Source: Zhengitettix transpicula
Lineage: Eukaryota; Arthropoda; Insecta; Orthoptera; Tetrigidae
Reading direction: 5' to 3'
Assembly: GCA_037074705.1 (NCBI GenBank)
Contig: CM073591.1
Location: forward strand, 61,630,897-61,694,896
Length of the DNA: 64,000 bases
Below, piece by piece: positions 1 to 12,614 of the stretch. Every line of letters starts with the position of its first letter. The stretch's first letter is position 1. The notes under the pieces were generated by a model. It made no database searches. It worked only from the letters and a program-made list of their open reading frames with translations, and was not told the DNA's origin. The position numbers and the translations under genes were made by a program.

Positions 1-2591
1 AATCTAAATTACATGTCTTGAAGAAAGAAAAATTTAAGGAAGGGCTAAAAGCATTGACTGTCAAATACAGGCAAATTAATTAATGTTGCAAATTAATTGT
101 TAATTTTAACGAATTATCATCAAAAGTGGAACTAAAATCAATACTTCTTGAAGAGGAAAACTCCACCTATTATTTAACGACGAATGAAGATTTTTGGGCG
201 AGGTTTATAATTTGGATATTCTCAATGGATTAGCGGTTGTTATAAATTCTGGAAATGTGATTAATTTTGAGAATTATGGTAAATTAAAACAGAGAAGTGA
301 ATAAATATTGTTGGATGAAGCATTGCTCAAATAAATTTCTAAGATTTTTGCGATTTCCCATACGATTATGTCAATTTAGTAATAAAAAATTTATTACTTT
401 CACATTTGTGAGAGTTCACCAACTTCTTAATTTCAATTTGATGGAGAAAGAAAATTAGTGTGGTATTTTACGTCTCACTGCTACGAGAGTACTGTAATGT
501 AATAGAAGACGGAAGTGCAAATAGCTTGTAAAAGCTCATTCATAAATGAGTTCGTCCTATATATATATTAGGAATAACGTCAGCATAGGTAATAAAGTAA
601 TTGTTATTAATGATGTCATTGTACTACCTAATTTTAAGTAAATTAATTTTATGTTTAATAATAATTCATGCATTCTCATAGTTTTAGACTAAGAAATTTT
701 TTCTTCTTAAATAAATATATTTTCCTCGAGATACTTTAAAAATTAGTCTGACTGATATTTATTTTATTATTTTCAAATACTAAAAAAACCAAGAAACTTA
801 TAGAGGTAGAAGATATTTTTCATCAAGATTTGTTGGAAGGGGGAAAATAAGACTAGTAAACTATATATTAGAAGAAACTTAATTTCAATGGCTGTCAATT
901 TAATTATATGACTGTATGAATTGAAAATATTATTTTTTGCATTTTTTATATTATAATAGATGGCTATGGCAAGGTTTTGAGAGCTCTTTCCAAACTTGGG
1001 CCTAACTAGTAAATATTTGTTGAGAATTTTTTTTATATAAATTGATGACTGATATAAAATCATTGGCGAAAAGATAAGAATTTTATTTAAGGTTCGTAAT
1101 ACTTGTGAAATAAGTGTTGTGAGAATTTGGCAGTGGAGTGTCTGAACCACCGCATTCTGTTGGTACACAAGAGTACAGTGTATACGTGTGTGAGAAGAGC
1201 CGCGTTGGGTCACGACTTCACTGTATAACGAATTTCAGCATGGTAATGTCTTCATACAAGGCTGCCTGAGACTATCCTTTGGACAACACAGTCTGAGCTA
1301 TCGTGCATTTCACATACCACACTGATGAGTTCACAATATATTAAAGTTGCGTTTTGGAAGGCAATTCGGACTTACCGTGTGTTCATCCGAGAACGTATTC
1401 CATTTACGTACGCAATTCTGATAATCGATTATTGTAATTCTAACGAAGACTGCATTAAGACTGATTAACTCTGAAATAAAAACAAGTGATATCGGGATAT
1501 CTCGACGAAAATTTGAGTAATTTATTTTACACTAAATATATTTATTTTCATTTAATCATATAGTGTAATTTAATAAATTTTATATCGGATTCCACTTACG
1601 TTTTTTGTAATAGAACTTTTCTGTTACACTTCCTTGAAGTTAGAATTAATTGGGTATTTAATATAATGCTGTCAATTAGTACCATTATAAACAACACTGT
1701 AAGTTACATTCCGATACAATAACATTGATCGTTTTTTTCTTTCGTAATTAAATGTATAAGAGAATTTTTCGAATGAGATAAAACAAAAAAAATTATGATT
1801 AACTAATAATTGTATTGAATCCATAAAATTGAAATTAAACATTAAAAATGTTTTTAGCAGCGTAGATATGAGATGCAAAAATAGTCTTACAGAATATTTG
1901 ATTGAAATAAGCTTAATATTTTTGTAAAACGATTGATATTTCCAGTTTCACGAAATTTTTTCTATAGTTTTCATATAGCCTTCTCACTAAAAGTTTATAT
2001 CTTCTCTCTGATACTAATTAACTTTCTTTTCTATTGCAGAATGTTTTAGAAAAGCTCACAATTGATTCTGCAACTCTGATAAATAATATTATTAGCTGTC
2101 TGCAAAAACTATCCCTTGATAAATTTTGTTCAATATACGTTCATTAACAAATTTATTTATTTTGTTGAGTATTCTTTTTTCATTTTTTTTCATATCAAGT
2201 TATGGTACAATTTTCATTATTTTCTACCCTCTCGAACACAGACAACAAGTTTCATCTTTGATGTTCTCCAGACAGTCCTCTGGCATTCCTGAAGAATTTC
2301 TGAGACGTCCCTTCCGCTACCTAGACTGTTAACGAAACCTTTGTAGTCCTATGCCATAGAACTAAAACTTCATTAAAGACGTTTCATCTTGTCACAACCA
2401 ACTCACAAAAAAACGGAGTTCCATATCTTCCACACTGTACACTTAAGGCATCCAAATTCGTTTTCGTGATTTTAAGAGAAATTTTTTATTTGCTTTTTTA
2501 ACTGCACATTCAAGAAAGCCCTTCTAAACTATTCCATGTAGTATTTCATTCACATTCAACGAAATATAAGCTCATATTGCATATCTACATA
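1..2591. other. AT-rich sequence without recognisable genes
   Basis: Very AT-rich sequence with stops in all frames. The longest open frame (773-1213, minus strand) is low-complexity, rich in Ile, Leu, Asn, Lys and Phe, and has no motif I recognise. I see no transposon termini or RNA gene here. Confidence 0.6.
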
Positions 2592-3150
2592 TACGAGGAC
2601 GAATCAGAAAGTCTTTGTTCCAATTTTTTCTATCCAAAAAACGGTATATACAGGTAATTACAAATATACGTACTATTCTCCGGATCTTACACTATTTTTC
2701 TACATAGTCCCCACTCAATTTCAGACATTATTCCCTTCGCAGCACTAAATTTGAGATTTCCCCTGTGGTGGAATTCGTCCGGCTGACTGAGGAACCACCG
2801 TCGGATTGCTGTCTTGGTTGGGCTTCATCGTTGCATGTGAATCGCTGTCCTGTCAGGATCTTCTTCAGCGGTATCCAGGTATCCACAAACTGTTTATTTT
2901 CCACGTTTTCGGACCGCTGAATAAGTTCCTGGCCGGACGGCGATTCACATGGAACGGTGAAGCCAAGACTGTGGTTCCTCAGTCAGTCGGACGAATTCTA
3001 CCACAGGGGCATCTCAAATATAGTGCTGTGATGAGACAAACTTCTGAATCTGAGTGATGACTATGTAGAAAAACAGTGTAAGATACGTATATTTGCAATT
3101 ACCTTATTTTGGAAAAAATAGGAGTAAAGACTTTCTGATTCGCCCCCGTA
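2592..3150. mobile_element. 559-bp palindromic Tc1/mariner-type MITE
   Basis: Both ends carry the same inverted terminus: TACGAGGACGAATCAGAAAG on the left and its near-complement, ending CGCCCCCGTA, on the right. Termini begin and end with TA, as expected for Tc1/mariner TA duplications. The inverted similarity continues inward: the block at about 2735-2840 (CTGTGGTGGAATTCGTCCGG) is mirrored at about 2945-3030, so nearly the whole element folds back. The only frame (2806-3057, +) is a by-product of the palindrome and not a transposase. This is best read as a non-autonomous foldback MITE whose source element is not in the window. Confidence 0.8.
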
Positions 3151-4242
3151 TTTTAAAATTACTTTCACTGCACAATTTGAGCAAACCATAAATATTTTTT
3201 TTGGAGTAGACATATATATTGTTGTATCATGACTTCAATGCCATGGTGATTATAGACAACATTAATTAATCTATTGACGATATTGTATGCAATTGAATAT
3301 ATTTAATGATGGACAATGCCACTCTAAAATAAATTTAAAATGATTATGATGATTATCAGGAATTAATTAAATGACTACGCAATAAAAATTGTGAACATCT
3401 TGAGGGCTTGTTTCTGTTTTACCTCATTTATATATCAATTAATATAGTAGTAATTAACGAAGTTAGTACAAACACAACATTTTCTATTTCCTTCAAAACG
3501 TGAATAGGCTGATTATTTATTCTCCGGCTTCTATACAGTTCTTAACATTTATTTTTCCTTCAGTAACGACATTTATAAAGCAGTTCCTTCTTCAGAGTGC
3601 TTCTCATAAAGTTCATTTTCCTTCTAAGAAAACTCTTAAGGCGTTTAAATTTTTTCCCTGAAAAGGAAAAAAGAGACGTTGAACATGCTACAATAATATT
3701 CTTGTACACCTCAAAATCATTTATATTTTTTGTTTATCTGTAATTTTCACTTTATTCTGCATATAATGTGTAGTAATGTGCATCTAAAAAGAAAAACACC
3801 TACTACTATAAAGTAAAAATCGTGTTATAAAAAAAGGATTGATTATACAACCGAGTTTTTATAAAATATTAAGGAATTAAATTTTTTTAGGAACGATTAA
3901 TTTATTCATTTCTCTTTAAATTGAAGTGAAGGGTTGGCCACTGGCAGCTGCAGAGCTGTAAGGTAGTCCTCCAATTATCCGGAACTGACGGAACCCTTAT
4001 TGTCCACTTCCTGTCGTCCCGCGCGTCCTGTCTCATCCACGAATTACAAACAATCCTCGTCGGATTGAATTATCCAGCTTATCTGTTCCTATACCCTACT
4101 ATTTCCGCAGTTGGTCTTTCACAGTTCGTTATAATTTTCCAAAGAAATGTGTTAAAATAATTACTCGTTCATGTGAAACGACTTGAAAAAATCTGAAGAG
4201 GTGTTTTCAATATCCTGCACGACTACTACAATAATAACAGAA
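3151..4242. other. AT-rich spacer, nothing recognised
   Basis: No open frame of note. A moderately GC-rich stretch at 3935-4030 has no recognisable motif. Confidence 0.5.
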
Positions 4243-4390
4243 GAATGAATAATAAAGATAGCCAATACAGAAAAAAAAAGGTAATATAAATACCACATAT
4301 AATATAAATAACATCCCAGAAACGTTGTGTGGTATTTATATTACCTTTTTTGTCTGTAATGGCTATCTTCATTATTATTTATTTTCAATC
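4243..4390. mobile_element. Foldback hairpin MITE, family C copy 1 (compact)
   Basis: A near-perfect inverted repeat. The left arm (about 4250-4298) contains GATAGCCAATACAG and GGTAATATAAATACCACA. The right arm (about 4329-4377) contains the complement, TGTGGTATTTATATTACC then GGCTATCTT. The loop holds the CCCAGAAACGTTG motif found in the other family members near 20790, 48580 and 55760/55865. It is too short to code. The arms identify it as a minimal member of a five-copy foldback family in this window. Confidence 0.8.
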
Positions 4391-5329
4391 AGACGTAAAT
4401 TTTTTCATTTTTTCATTAATAACAGAAGAATACAAAGAAATTTCAAAACTAACTTCAATATAACAGAAAAGTAACCTCATTATCTGTTGTTTCTAACTAC
4501 GCCCCACTTTCACATCGAACGGGCTGATTACATGGGAAAGTACATTATTTCACGGACATGAATATAAAATTTATTGCTGAGACTTGCTAAATGTGAGGAA
4601 AATGATTTCTAACCGCATGCGACCATCCAAATGAAAGGAATAGACATACGTCCGTTTACTGAGACCAAAACTGATGGAATCGTTACAGGAGATTCCATAT
4701 GAATATTAAAAATTTCATAACAGAGCAGTTAAATTAAATAATTGGCTCATTCGGGTGTGAAATACCTGTGAAAATCAGAACGAGAACAGTGATGAGTATT
4801 CAATTGAAAGATTATAAGCGAGAAGGTCGTGGGGTGAAATTAGCCGCAGAATTCGAAAGCCTGGCTTTTCGGTTGTGTGTGTCATAATTTTAAAATTAAA
4901 TGCAGGTAGCAAAAAAACCGGATATTAAAATCATTTAACTCTTGAACGGAATTATAAGTATCTGCAAGTGAAAAAAATATAAACAAAAGTGGAAAGTGAA
5001 ATTAATAGTGTTTCCAAAACAAGTAAACTTAAATGACCAATAAAAACGTAAAAGTTAAAGTGAAATTCTAAGTGCTTACTTGATTAAATGATGTATGGAA
5101 TGGGAATAGTGTTTGAGCCAAGTGATCGTGTCCAGGGGAAACTAAATTATGTTTCAATGACAACGGACTTTGAGTTCTAGTATAAAATTAAATGCTGAAA
5201 AAATGTATAAATTATTTCGTAATAGAATTGAGAGCTTCCTTCTTTTTAATCTAAATTTGTTCATAATATTAACGTAATTTTAAATTTGTGGTACTAGATT
5301 TAGAATTGCAGGTAATTGGTTGTAGGATG
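4391..5329. other. AT-rich spacer, nothing recognised
   Basis: No credible coding frame, terminal repeats or RNA gene seen. Confidence 0.5.
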
Positions 5330-6330
5330 AGGATGCTTGGTAGTTTAGAGTAGGTAAGTGCTGTGATTGTGCGTTGCGTGCAGACGAGGTTTGAGAGGTC
5401 GAGTATTTGTTTGCCTGTGTGTACCCTGCATCGCGGAGCCGGTTATTAGCAGCGCCCATGATCGATGGAGGTAAATAGCTTGACCGCGCTCACGGGATAG
5501 AGTCATTCCCAGACAGGGTGGCCAACGCACTCGCAACAAACTCCCAGCGCCCGCCCGAGCTTGTAAGACCGGCCACCTCGTAACAGGCCGTAATGTCTTC
5601 ATTAAGAATAAGCGCTTTTCAAAGTCGATTGAGATCTAGAATGTGGGACGCGGTAATTCGGAGTCGATCCCGCGACCCCGGCACTCGTTAGCGACCGCAT
5701 TCTTGCCAGTACCTGTCAGAATAGCAGACGTCCCAATTGTGAACGCGTCAGCGTCGTCGCCCGGCGACAAAAGGGGACGCGAGCAAACAGAACAGGTTTG
5801 TCCCGAGGTGGGCAGCGCGGACCCGGAATAAATACGCTCTTATAAAGCTATAAAGCAACCAGATGAGAAACACTGAGAGGAGGGGAAAGGAGCAAAACGA
5901 CCGGGAATAAATTACTTTATAAGAGAACACTCTGGGAGAAGAAGGCAGGGAGGAGCGGGGAGTGGGGAGGCCACGAGAATTATGCCTTAGAAATAGAAAT
6001 TAAAATCTCCGTCCGAAGCGGCTTACAAACAAAAAAGAAACTGGAGGTCCTTACCGCCTGAAGCGGCGAGATAATTCTCCCTTAGCAGGAGGGAGAGAGA
6101 GAGAGCAAGAGACGGGGGTAGAGGGAAGGGGGAATGGACCGGATCAAGTTATTATATCGCAGCGGCGGGCTCTCAGGCGAATATCGGCCGCTAATAGGGC
6201 CCCGAGTTCGACTCCGTTTGCCTTCGCCACAGGTGCTTCGTTGATTATCGCGAGGGGAGCCGCACGTGGACTGCGAGCCACCCTCCTACCCTCGCAGGGG
6301 GACAGGTGAATCGCTGCTAGATGATTTACA
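5330..6330. promoter_or_regulatory. GC-rich noncoding island (candidate regulatory DNA)
   Basis: Base composition rises sharply against the flanks, with many CpGs. The block at about 5990-6310 looks non-random: repeated 'gaagcggc' words, a GAGA run (6089-6105, GAGAGAGAGAG) and a low-repeat core around 6160-6260. Short frames (5345-5602 minus, 5643-5831 plus) arise only because GC-rich DNA has few stops; they show no protein motif. It matches no repeat family in this window, so it is single-copy here. Regulatory function, perhaps for the downstream Gli/ci-type gene some 50 kb away, is inference only. A first exon or promoter of an unseen gene is the main alternative. Confidence 0.3.
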
Positions 6331-6754
6331 GGGTTATTAAAATATCCACGGCAGGTGAACCACTATTTATTTGCAGGAGCCTACTGGGCATGTATCCCAC
6401 ATAAGGGGAAGCAACTTCTAATCCACCAAGTTAGAAAGAACTCGGTTCAGTTAAGAATAATATTCGGCCCGTTGTGAACTCAATGAGGACGAGATTTGGT
6501 AAACGTCGAAGTGTAATTGAAATATTTTTACGTTGGTATTTTCTTTTTACTATATTTATTTATCAGGTTTTCGTTTATAAATTAGTTTATTCATCTTCAT
6601 ATCAATGTTATTTATTTTATTCAATATTATTAAAATTAAAATCAACAAATTTTAGCAAGATCTCATTTACTGTCGACGGTCTAGTAGGGGGATATGTGTC
6701 ATGAATGGCATGTATTTACAAACTCATGTGACTGTTATCTGTGCTTAAAATATT

Positions 6755-6911
6755 ATTTTTCTTTGAGTAACAGGCTGCATGAGGACATTCCACGTGGTGG
6801 CAACCCCCCCGTTTAATAGCATGGGAAGGGATTGAGGAAAGGTAGAAGAAGGTAGTCAAGGGTTAACTACGACCCCGGGGTTATGGTTTAAGGATCCTAC
6901 CCGGCATTCTG
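6755..6911 (-). mobile_element. Family B retroposon, fragment (copy B1)
   Basis: Shares with the other family B copies the blocks AACAGGCT..ATGAGG, TTTAATAGCATGGGAAGGGA, AAGGGTTAACTA and GGATCCTACCCGGCATTC. Strand is given in the retroposon sense: its 3' (poly-A) end lies at 6755-6765, seen here as a T-rich run, and only about the last 150 bp survive. It diverges more than the copies near 39 and 41 kb, so it is probably older. Confidence 0.75.
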
Positions 6912-7463
6912 TTGACATATCTGTTGCGGAATGTTCAATGCTGGTGTTCGTGAACTACCTGCCTGTCCGATACCAAATCTGCATCTCCAAAGTACTGTCG
7001 TAATCTTGTTTACATTTCTCTTTTTCTATTATCTTAAAATTCTTTTTCATGCTGACAATCTCGTAAAGTTGTGTGACCAGACTCATTTCTACGTTCTGTA
7101 TCCCCTTCGCGAGAACTTCAACAATACCGCCCTGACCTTAACCATCCAGCCTGCAGACAACAGTTAGCGTTTTTTGTCGCAGACCTCAACGACGCTCTTT
7201 ACTTGTGCGTCCAAAAGCTATAAATACGCATAGTGGGTCGTAAAGTCACTACTGTTAATTGCGTCTTGATCTTGGATAGGTGCCTTCTATGCAATTTTCA
7301 AATAAACCGTGCATTTAAAATAATGCCTCATTACACATTGTTAATTGTGTTTCCCGCGAACGTTAGATTGACAGAACTGTAAGCTGAATTCGCAACAAAG
7401 ATCACTAATACGGTGACTACAAAACAAATAGTATATGTCGCGAACACAGAAATCCTGTAAAGG

Positions 7464-7801
7464 TCACCACAAGCCGAGGCACCTCGGACTGTTTCGAGAG
7501 GTGTATGTTCCGGGGTCGCAGACCTTGGCCATTGGAACAGTCGGCCAGCTGCCTCCTAAAAAAATAAGGAAATGCTGCGCCCCTACAGTAAGAGCGTGGG
7601 ACAAGTACCCATTGCCCGACCTACCTGATGAAGGTTTTCTAGGATCCTTGAACCATAGCCCGGGGACCCTAGTTAACCTTTGGAAACCTTGCTCTCACGT
7701 CCGCATCCCCTCTTTCAAATCCCTCTATATGCTTTTAAAGGGGAGTTGCCACCATGTCGATTACCCTCGTGTAGCCTGTTCTATTCTCCTACAGAAAAAA
7801 G
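7464..7801 (+). mobile_element. Family B retroposon (copy B2)
   Basis: Plus-sense family B copy. From the 5' side it runs GCCGAGGCACCTCGG, GGTCGCAGACCTTGG, CAGTCGGCCAGCTGCCTCCT, CGTGGGACAAGTACCCA, then the 3' block AAAGGGGAGTTGCCACC and GTAGCCTGTT, and a short A-run (7795-7800). Blocks found in longer copies are missing between them, so it has internal deletions. The 126-codon frame over it (7435-7815) is a chance reading; it shows no reverse-transcriptase or other retroelement motif. Confidence 0.8.
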
Positions 7802-8689
7802 ATCGTCTCAATTAAACGTACGGCCTTCATTAACCTTCAAAATGGCCAGTGGTCATAATATGTTGACTCATCAGTAGATGTATATGGAAAATACATTTTT
7901 AAACTAATTAAGCCTAGCTACCTATCTGGTGGATTACCGAAAGAGTGAAGTGAAAAATTGGTTTACTTGGCATATTTCCATTACTTATTAACATAGCGTA
8001 ATTTTTATGGCTTATTTCTTCAGAGTAAAGGAAAAGTTTTGTTGTTAAAAAAAAGACTTATTATGTCATTAGATGAGAAAATAATGCGAGGGACTTTTCT
8101 AAAAATTTATGTAATATTACTCTAATACAATAGTATATACAATTATTAATGCTCCTTAAGATCAAAGAAATAGCCAGTTTTTATAATAAATACAGCCGTG
8201 CAAAATAATATTACAAGAATCAGAATCAACTTACACAAACTGTTATACAGAAAGGAGTACATTGTAATTGTCTTATTGTATTTAATAAACTCCCATACAG
8301 CATTTAAGGATTTTTTTTGCTAAGCCACTCTTTCTATTCGATCAATAAATTCACACAATTTGATTCAAATTGAAATAAATAACACAACGGCACGTGCCAA
8401 TAGTAGTTATTTAATCTATAGGGTATAATTGATAATTATAGCATATAATAAGGACCTATAGGCTATTATTATAACTTCTGTATAAATAATAAATGTAGAA
8501 TGTGGTCTTATATTAATACTAATACAGACTTAATACTGTACATTTATTGTGATTAAAATAAAAGGTCATGTAGTCTGAGGAGAACGACTAAACGAACGCT
8601 ACGTTCCCGTGCCCCTATTAATAGTAGATAAGTGAATGAATGAAGTCAGCTGCTGGGTGGATATTTGTCTGTGCAAGGTAATGAGAGTA
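7802..8689. other. AT-rich spacer, nothing recognised
   Basis: Strongly AT-rich; no coding frame or repeat termini seen. Confidence 0.5.
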
Positions 8690-9060
8690 ATGCTAATGCC
8701 AGATGCGTTGGACAGGTCGAAGGCGACGGAGCCGGCGTGTTTGCAGGCAGGCGGGCAGGCAGGCAGGCTCACTTGTTACGCGGCCTGCCATTGGCGGAGA
8801 GCTCGTAAACAGGGCCTCGAGGTCGTGACACGGACAGACCTTGGCTCTGACCGCTTCATTTCAGAGCAGCAATATCGAGTTCCCCGCTCCATTGTTCAGG
8901 GTGGTCGGCAACCTGCAGCCCAATCCTGCACACATCCTCTACCAGGACTCCTCAAATTCCTAGACACATTTATATCTACTTGCATGCGAGCCTTATGCTC
9001 TCACAGTGAGAGGAAAGAAGGTAAGAATAGCAATGAACGGAGAGAGAGGCGTCTCTGACC
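8690..9060. promoter_or_regulatory. GC-rich island with (CAGG)n
   Basis: GC-rich patch with a short CAGG/GCAGG microsatellite (about 8744-8768). The open plus-strand frame over it (8636-9058) is 140 codons but is compositionally biased, with no domain. Possibly regulatory or an unrecognised exon; the sequence alone does not decide. Confidence 0.2.
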
Positions 9061-9454
9061 TTATGAAATTGATAATAGTGTGCCAAATCGAAGCATAAAA
9101 AGGCCGAAACGCCTGCAGGTGTGGCCCTTTTCGGTTCAGTCCAACCCAAACGACTAGCCCAATATATTGCATCTATTGCATGTTCTGGGTTCATTTACAA
9201 GAAACGACTCCCTTAATTGTTCTAATACTCTTTATCATCATTACGCATTGTTAAAAGTTAAAAAGTTAATGCACTATTTTGACAATTCATGATTTACTCT
9301 TATGACGTCACATTGTTACATCTAATTTCGAACCCTTAACCACCAATTGCCTATCACTATCGTTTTTCCTGGTACTTCACTGTTTACAAGTAAAGTTTAC
9401 AACAGAAAATTAATATTGAACCCAAACTTTGGAATAGATGTGGAAGAGGAAAAA

Positions 9455-10580
9455 TTTCTTCAAGTGTTACAAATAAACAACAGCCAAATTGAAGTCAGAA
9501 AAAAGATATTTACTTATGGAAAATTAACTACTTTGCGACCTCTTCTGGTTGAAGTTTAACACTACAAAACCAAACAAACCATTACAATAATAAAAATAAA
9601 ATTTTTACGATAAATTTGACAGAAAACAAACAATGTAAATTTAGGTAGATTTAAAAATTTTGAAAGTCAGGTCATTTCCCTAGACTGCTGTGGTCCTAAT
9701 ATAAAATTAATTTTTTTTAAAATTGATTTATGGTCGCGTCAACCTGTTGTTTATTGCCGACCCTCTAAAAGTATTTACATAAGTTACAGCACCTTAGAAA
9801 ATTTCCAATTGTGAACAACGTTTCAAATAGCGGATTACCAATAAAACCTGAGTTACATTGTTGAGTGCGGTTTACAATGGAAACCATTCAGAATTTAAAA
9901 TTATAACAATGTATAAATTAAATATTACAAAAGCAAAGTATCATACTTTTGTTCAAATTGTAAGTATAATTTTTTATATTGATAGCCGTTTTATATCACC
10001 TGTTACGTAGCATTTCAGTCATTAATCTCGAGAAGTAGTTCGTTTTTACTTCCGAAATTGATACATTACACTAATCTATTTTATGATTTTTAAAGTAAAT
10101 GTGTTTTCACGAAAAAGAATAATTTTTTATATTACCTTTTAAATTTTTTAAGGTCTTTTAACCTAGTTTTTAACGACCGCTTGGTTTCACCTAAGATTGA
10201 ACAAATTTGAACAAAATTTATGATATTTTACTTTTATAATATTTAATTTATATATTGCTATACTGTCAAATTCTAAATTGTTTCCATTGCAACTTAGTTT
10301 TTACTGGTCGTTCTCCTTTTAAATTGTATATTTCGGCTACGGCAGTCAGGGAGAATGACGTGACTATTAAAATTTGAGAGTCTACCTTAATTTATACTGT
10401 TTGTTTTCTGTCAAAATTTTCTTAAAAATTTTATTTTAATCAATTATAATTGTTTTGGTTGGTTTTGTACTGATTAACTTCAACCTGAAGAGGTCGAAAA
10501 GTTAGCGACGAATTGTATATTAATTGTGCAGAAATAAATATCTTTTTTCTGACTTCAAATTGGCTGTTGTTCCTTTATAA
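9455..10580. repeat. 1.1-kb imperfect inverted repeat (large foldback)
   Basis: The left arm (about 9460-9965) pairs with the right arm (about 10205-10575). Examples: ACAACAGCCAAATTGAAGTC at about 9478 against GACTTCAAATTGGCTGTTGT at 10550; AACCAGAAGAGGTCG read as complement at about 9540 against AACCTGAAGAGGTCG at 10482; CAATGGAAACCATTCAGAAT at about 9877 against the complementary ATTCTAAATTGTTTCCATTG at 10271. Arms are interrupted by indels and the unpaired loop is roughly 9970-10200. The right edge is followed at once by (AT)n at 10599. There is no transposase. It could be a foldback transposon, two inverted copies of one repeat, or a hairpin-RNA locus; the sequence does not separate these. 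Confidence 0.8.
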
Positions 10581-10596
10581 GTTGTCTCAATTATCA

Positions 10597-10598
<2 letters not shown>

Positions 10599-10629
<31 letters not shown>
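10599..10629. repeat. (AT)n microsatellite
   Basis: Uninterrupted AT dinucleotide run beside the large inverted repeat. TA runs elsewhere in the window are insertion sites for the LTR family. Confidence 0.95.
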
Positions 10630-10633
<4 letters not shown>

Positions 10634-11512
10634 CTTCATTTTTTATGGTATATGCAATATAGATAATTAATTTTCTTTTAAGATATATAAGTGCTGAAAA
10701 TATCAAGATTTTAATCAATAGATTGATGGTTTAGTATGACGTAATTAATCATTTTTAGTGAGAGAACCTCCCTAAAGACGAACAGAGTTTTTATTGTTTA
10801 TATTTATTTGATTACTTCGTTCCCTTTCACCACTTCTTGCCCTTTCACTTCATCTCCCTACTTTGCTCTTTTCTACAATAGAAAATTAAATACCTGAAAT
10901 AGTCTCTATCGCAATGTAAATTTAAGAGGAAAGTATAGCAGTATTCACTAACGAAGGCAGGTGACGTAGATTGAGGGAGGGGAGGCTGAACGGAATAAAC
11001 ACACACACAACACTTATTGGACCTGATTGGCTGACCACAGGGAAGGATCAGCACCTGCACAGAATAACCCTAAAATGGGCCGCAACGATATTTGACGCGC
11101 ATTATAACTGATTAAGGAATTAAGTGTTTGCGAATATATCTTAATATGTTAATTAATATTATTTGCCTAAAAACGGAATTACACGAAACTTTTGTTTACT
11201 TAAGTAAATTTAACATTTGTTTATCGTGTATTATAATTTACCATATTCAAAGTCAGTTCTACGTTGCGTTTCGTGCAATGAAACTGTGCGCTTTGTTATA
11301 ATATTCGTGGAGCCTCAAGGAAGGGGAAAATAAACCTGACGTATTTAATTTCCCGTTTATATTATGCGGATTTTTTCATGACCTGTAAAGCTTCGATTGT
11401 TGTTACATAAACCAATCACAGCTATATCATACTCGTACAAGTATCAATACTTCAATATACTAAAATTATTTTCCGTTAAAAGTATTTAGTGGGCTTCTGT
11501 GTCCCTTACATT
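10630..11512. other. AT-rich spacer, nothing recognised
   Basis: No gene or repeat family recognised. A short (CA)n lies near 11001-11012. Confidence 0.5.
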
Positions 11513-11530
11513 ATATATATATATATATAT

Positions 11531-12606
11531 TGTAATTTGTAAAAATCTTTAATTAAAAGAAATTCTTAAACAAAAAAATTAATTAAAATTTGAATAATAG
11601 TTAGCCAAACGTTGAAGACGCCAATTATGTAATGATAAAAAAGGTGGTCTTAATTAATAGGAATCATTAACAAAATTATTATGTATTTAAAGATTTATTG
11701 TTGATAATTACACATTATATGCCCTGCTTTACACGCCGAATTCCGTCGCAAAAATCTCAATTTTATTTTAATAATTCGTGGCGTTCTATGAAAATATAAT
11801 TTTACTATTTTTTTTTACGTTAAATTTCTCATTATCTCAGGGTCACCACTGGGTTTGATAGGAAGAACAAATACAATGAGCCAAAATATTAACAAACCAA
11901 ACTCATTCATGTTAGTGGAATACAATATTAAATACAAAAGTAAAATAAAACAAATGAAAAGAAAAGCGCGAACGAAATCTGACTATACCCTTTAATTATT
12001 GTTTACAGTCGTTAATAATGGTTTTGTACTCACAATAGTGCTACTGGTACCAGTTTGGATTCTTCTTGCTTGGATTTAACACTCACTAAAACAGGCCATT
12101 CATTACTCGCTGATTCTACACTTTAGAATTTGAATACACGCAGTCGTTGCCCGCGTGTCTCTGCTATCCGGGAATCTGGATCAGCCCACCCTCAGCCGGT
12201 TGCCGGACGTAGATTTAATTAAAGTCTCTCGAAGCGACAGTTAGTTCAATTTGTGAAGGAAAACTTCTGCTTCCAAATTGCGATTTTATGTGTCTCTCCG
12301 CCAAACTGCTTACTTGCGTTTTATATAAACTATCATATCTCGCCGTTGGACCTCCTGGATAACACTATTCAACACTTTACTGTGTTGTTACTTTATGTGG
12401 ACCGTTCTGTCTCGTATCTCGGCGCAGACATTTCCTTTCGCGTCTTGCCGCTAACTTTACCGTTTCGCTTCTTGCCGTCGACTTACGGTCTCCAGTCTCC
12501 CATTATTAACAAAGAAAGACCCTCTGCGATTATTGTCTTTAAGCTCCCTTTCCGCCAACAATTAAATTATTAAAAACAATTAATAGCCTGTTTAATTGGT
12601 ATTACA
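11531..12606 (-). mobile_element. LTR element L1 (LTR + PBS-like motif + stub)
   Basis: In element sense (minus), the LTR runs from 12606 down to about 11628 (979 bp), starting TGTAATACC and ending CATTACA. Next comes the motif AATTGGCGTCTTCAACGTTTGGC (about 11603-11623), which resembles a tRNA primer-binding site (starts TGG, directly after the LTR end), then a 72-bp stub ending AAATTACA at 11531. Both flanks are ATAT. An internal block (about 11840-11860, TCAGGGTCACCACTGGGTTT) is shared with L4 and L5. No gag or pol remains. Confidence 0.7.
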
Positions 12607-12614
12607 ATATATAT

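Noticed and set aside
773..1213. 146-codon minus-strand open frame
   Set aside because: AT-driven low-complexity composition, no domain, no splice or promoter context.
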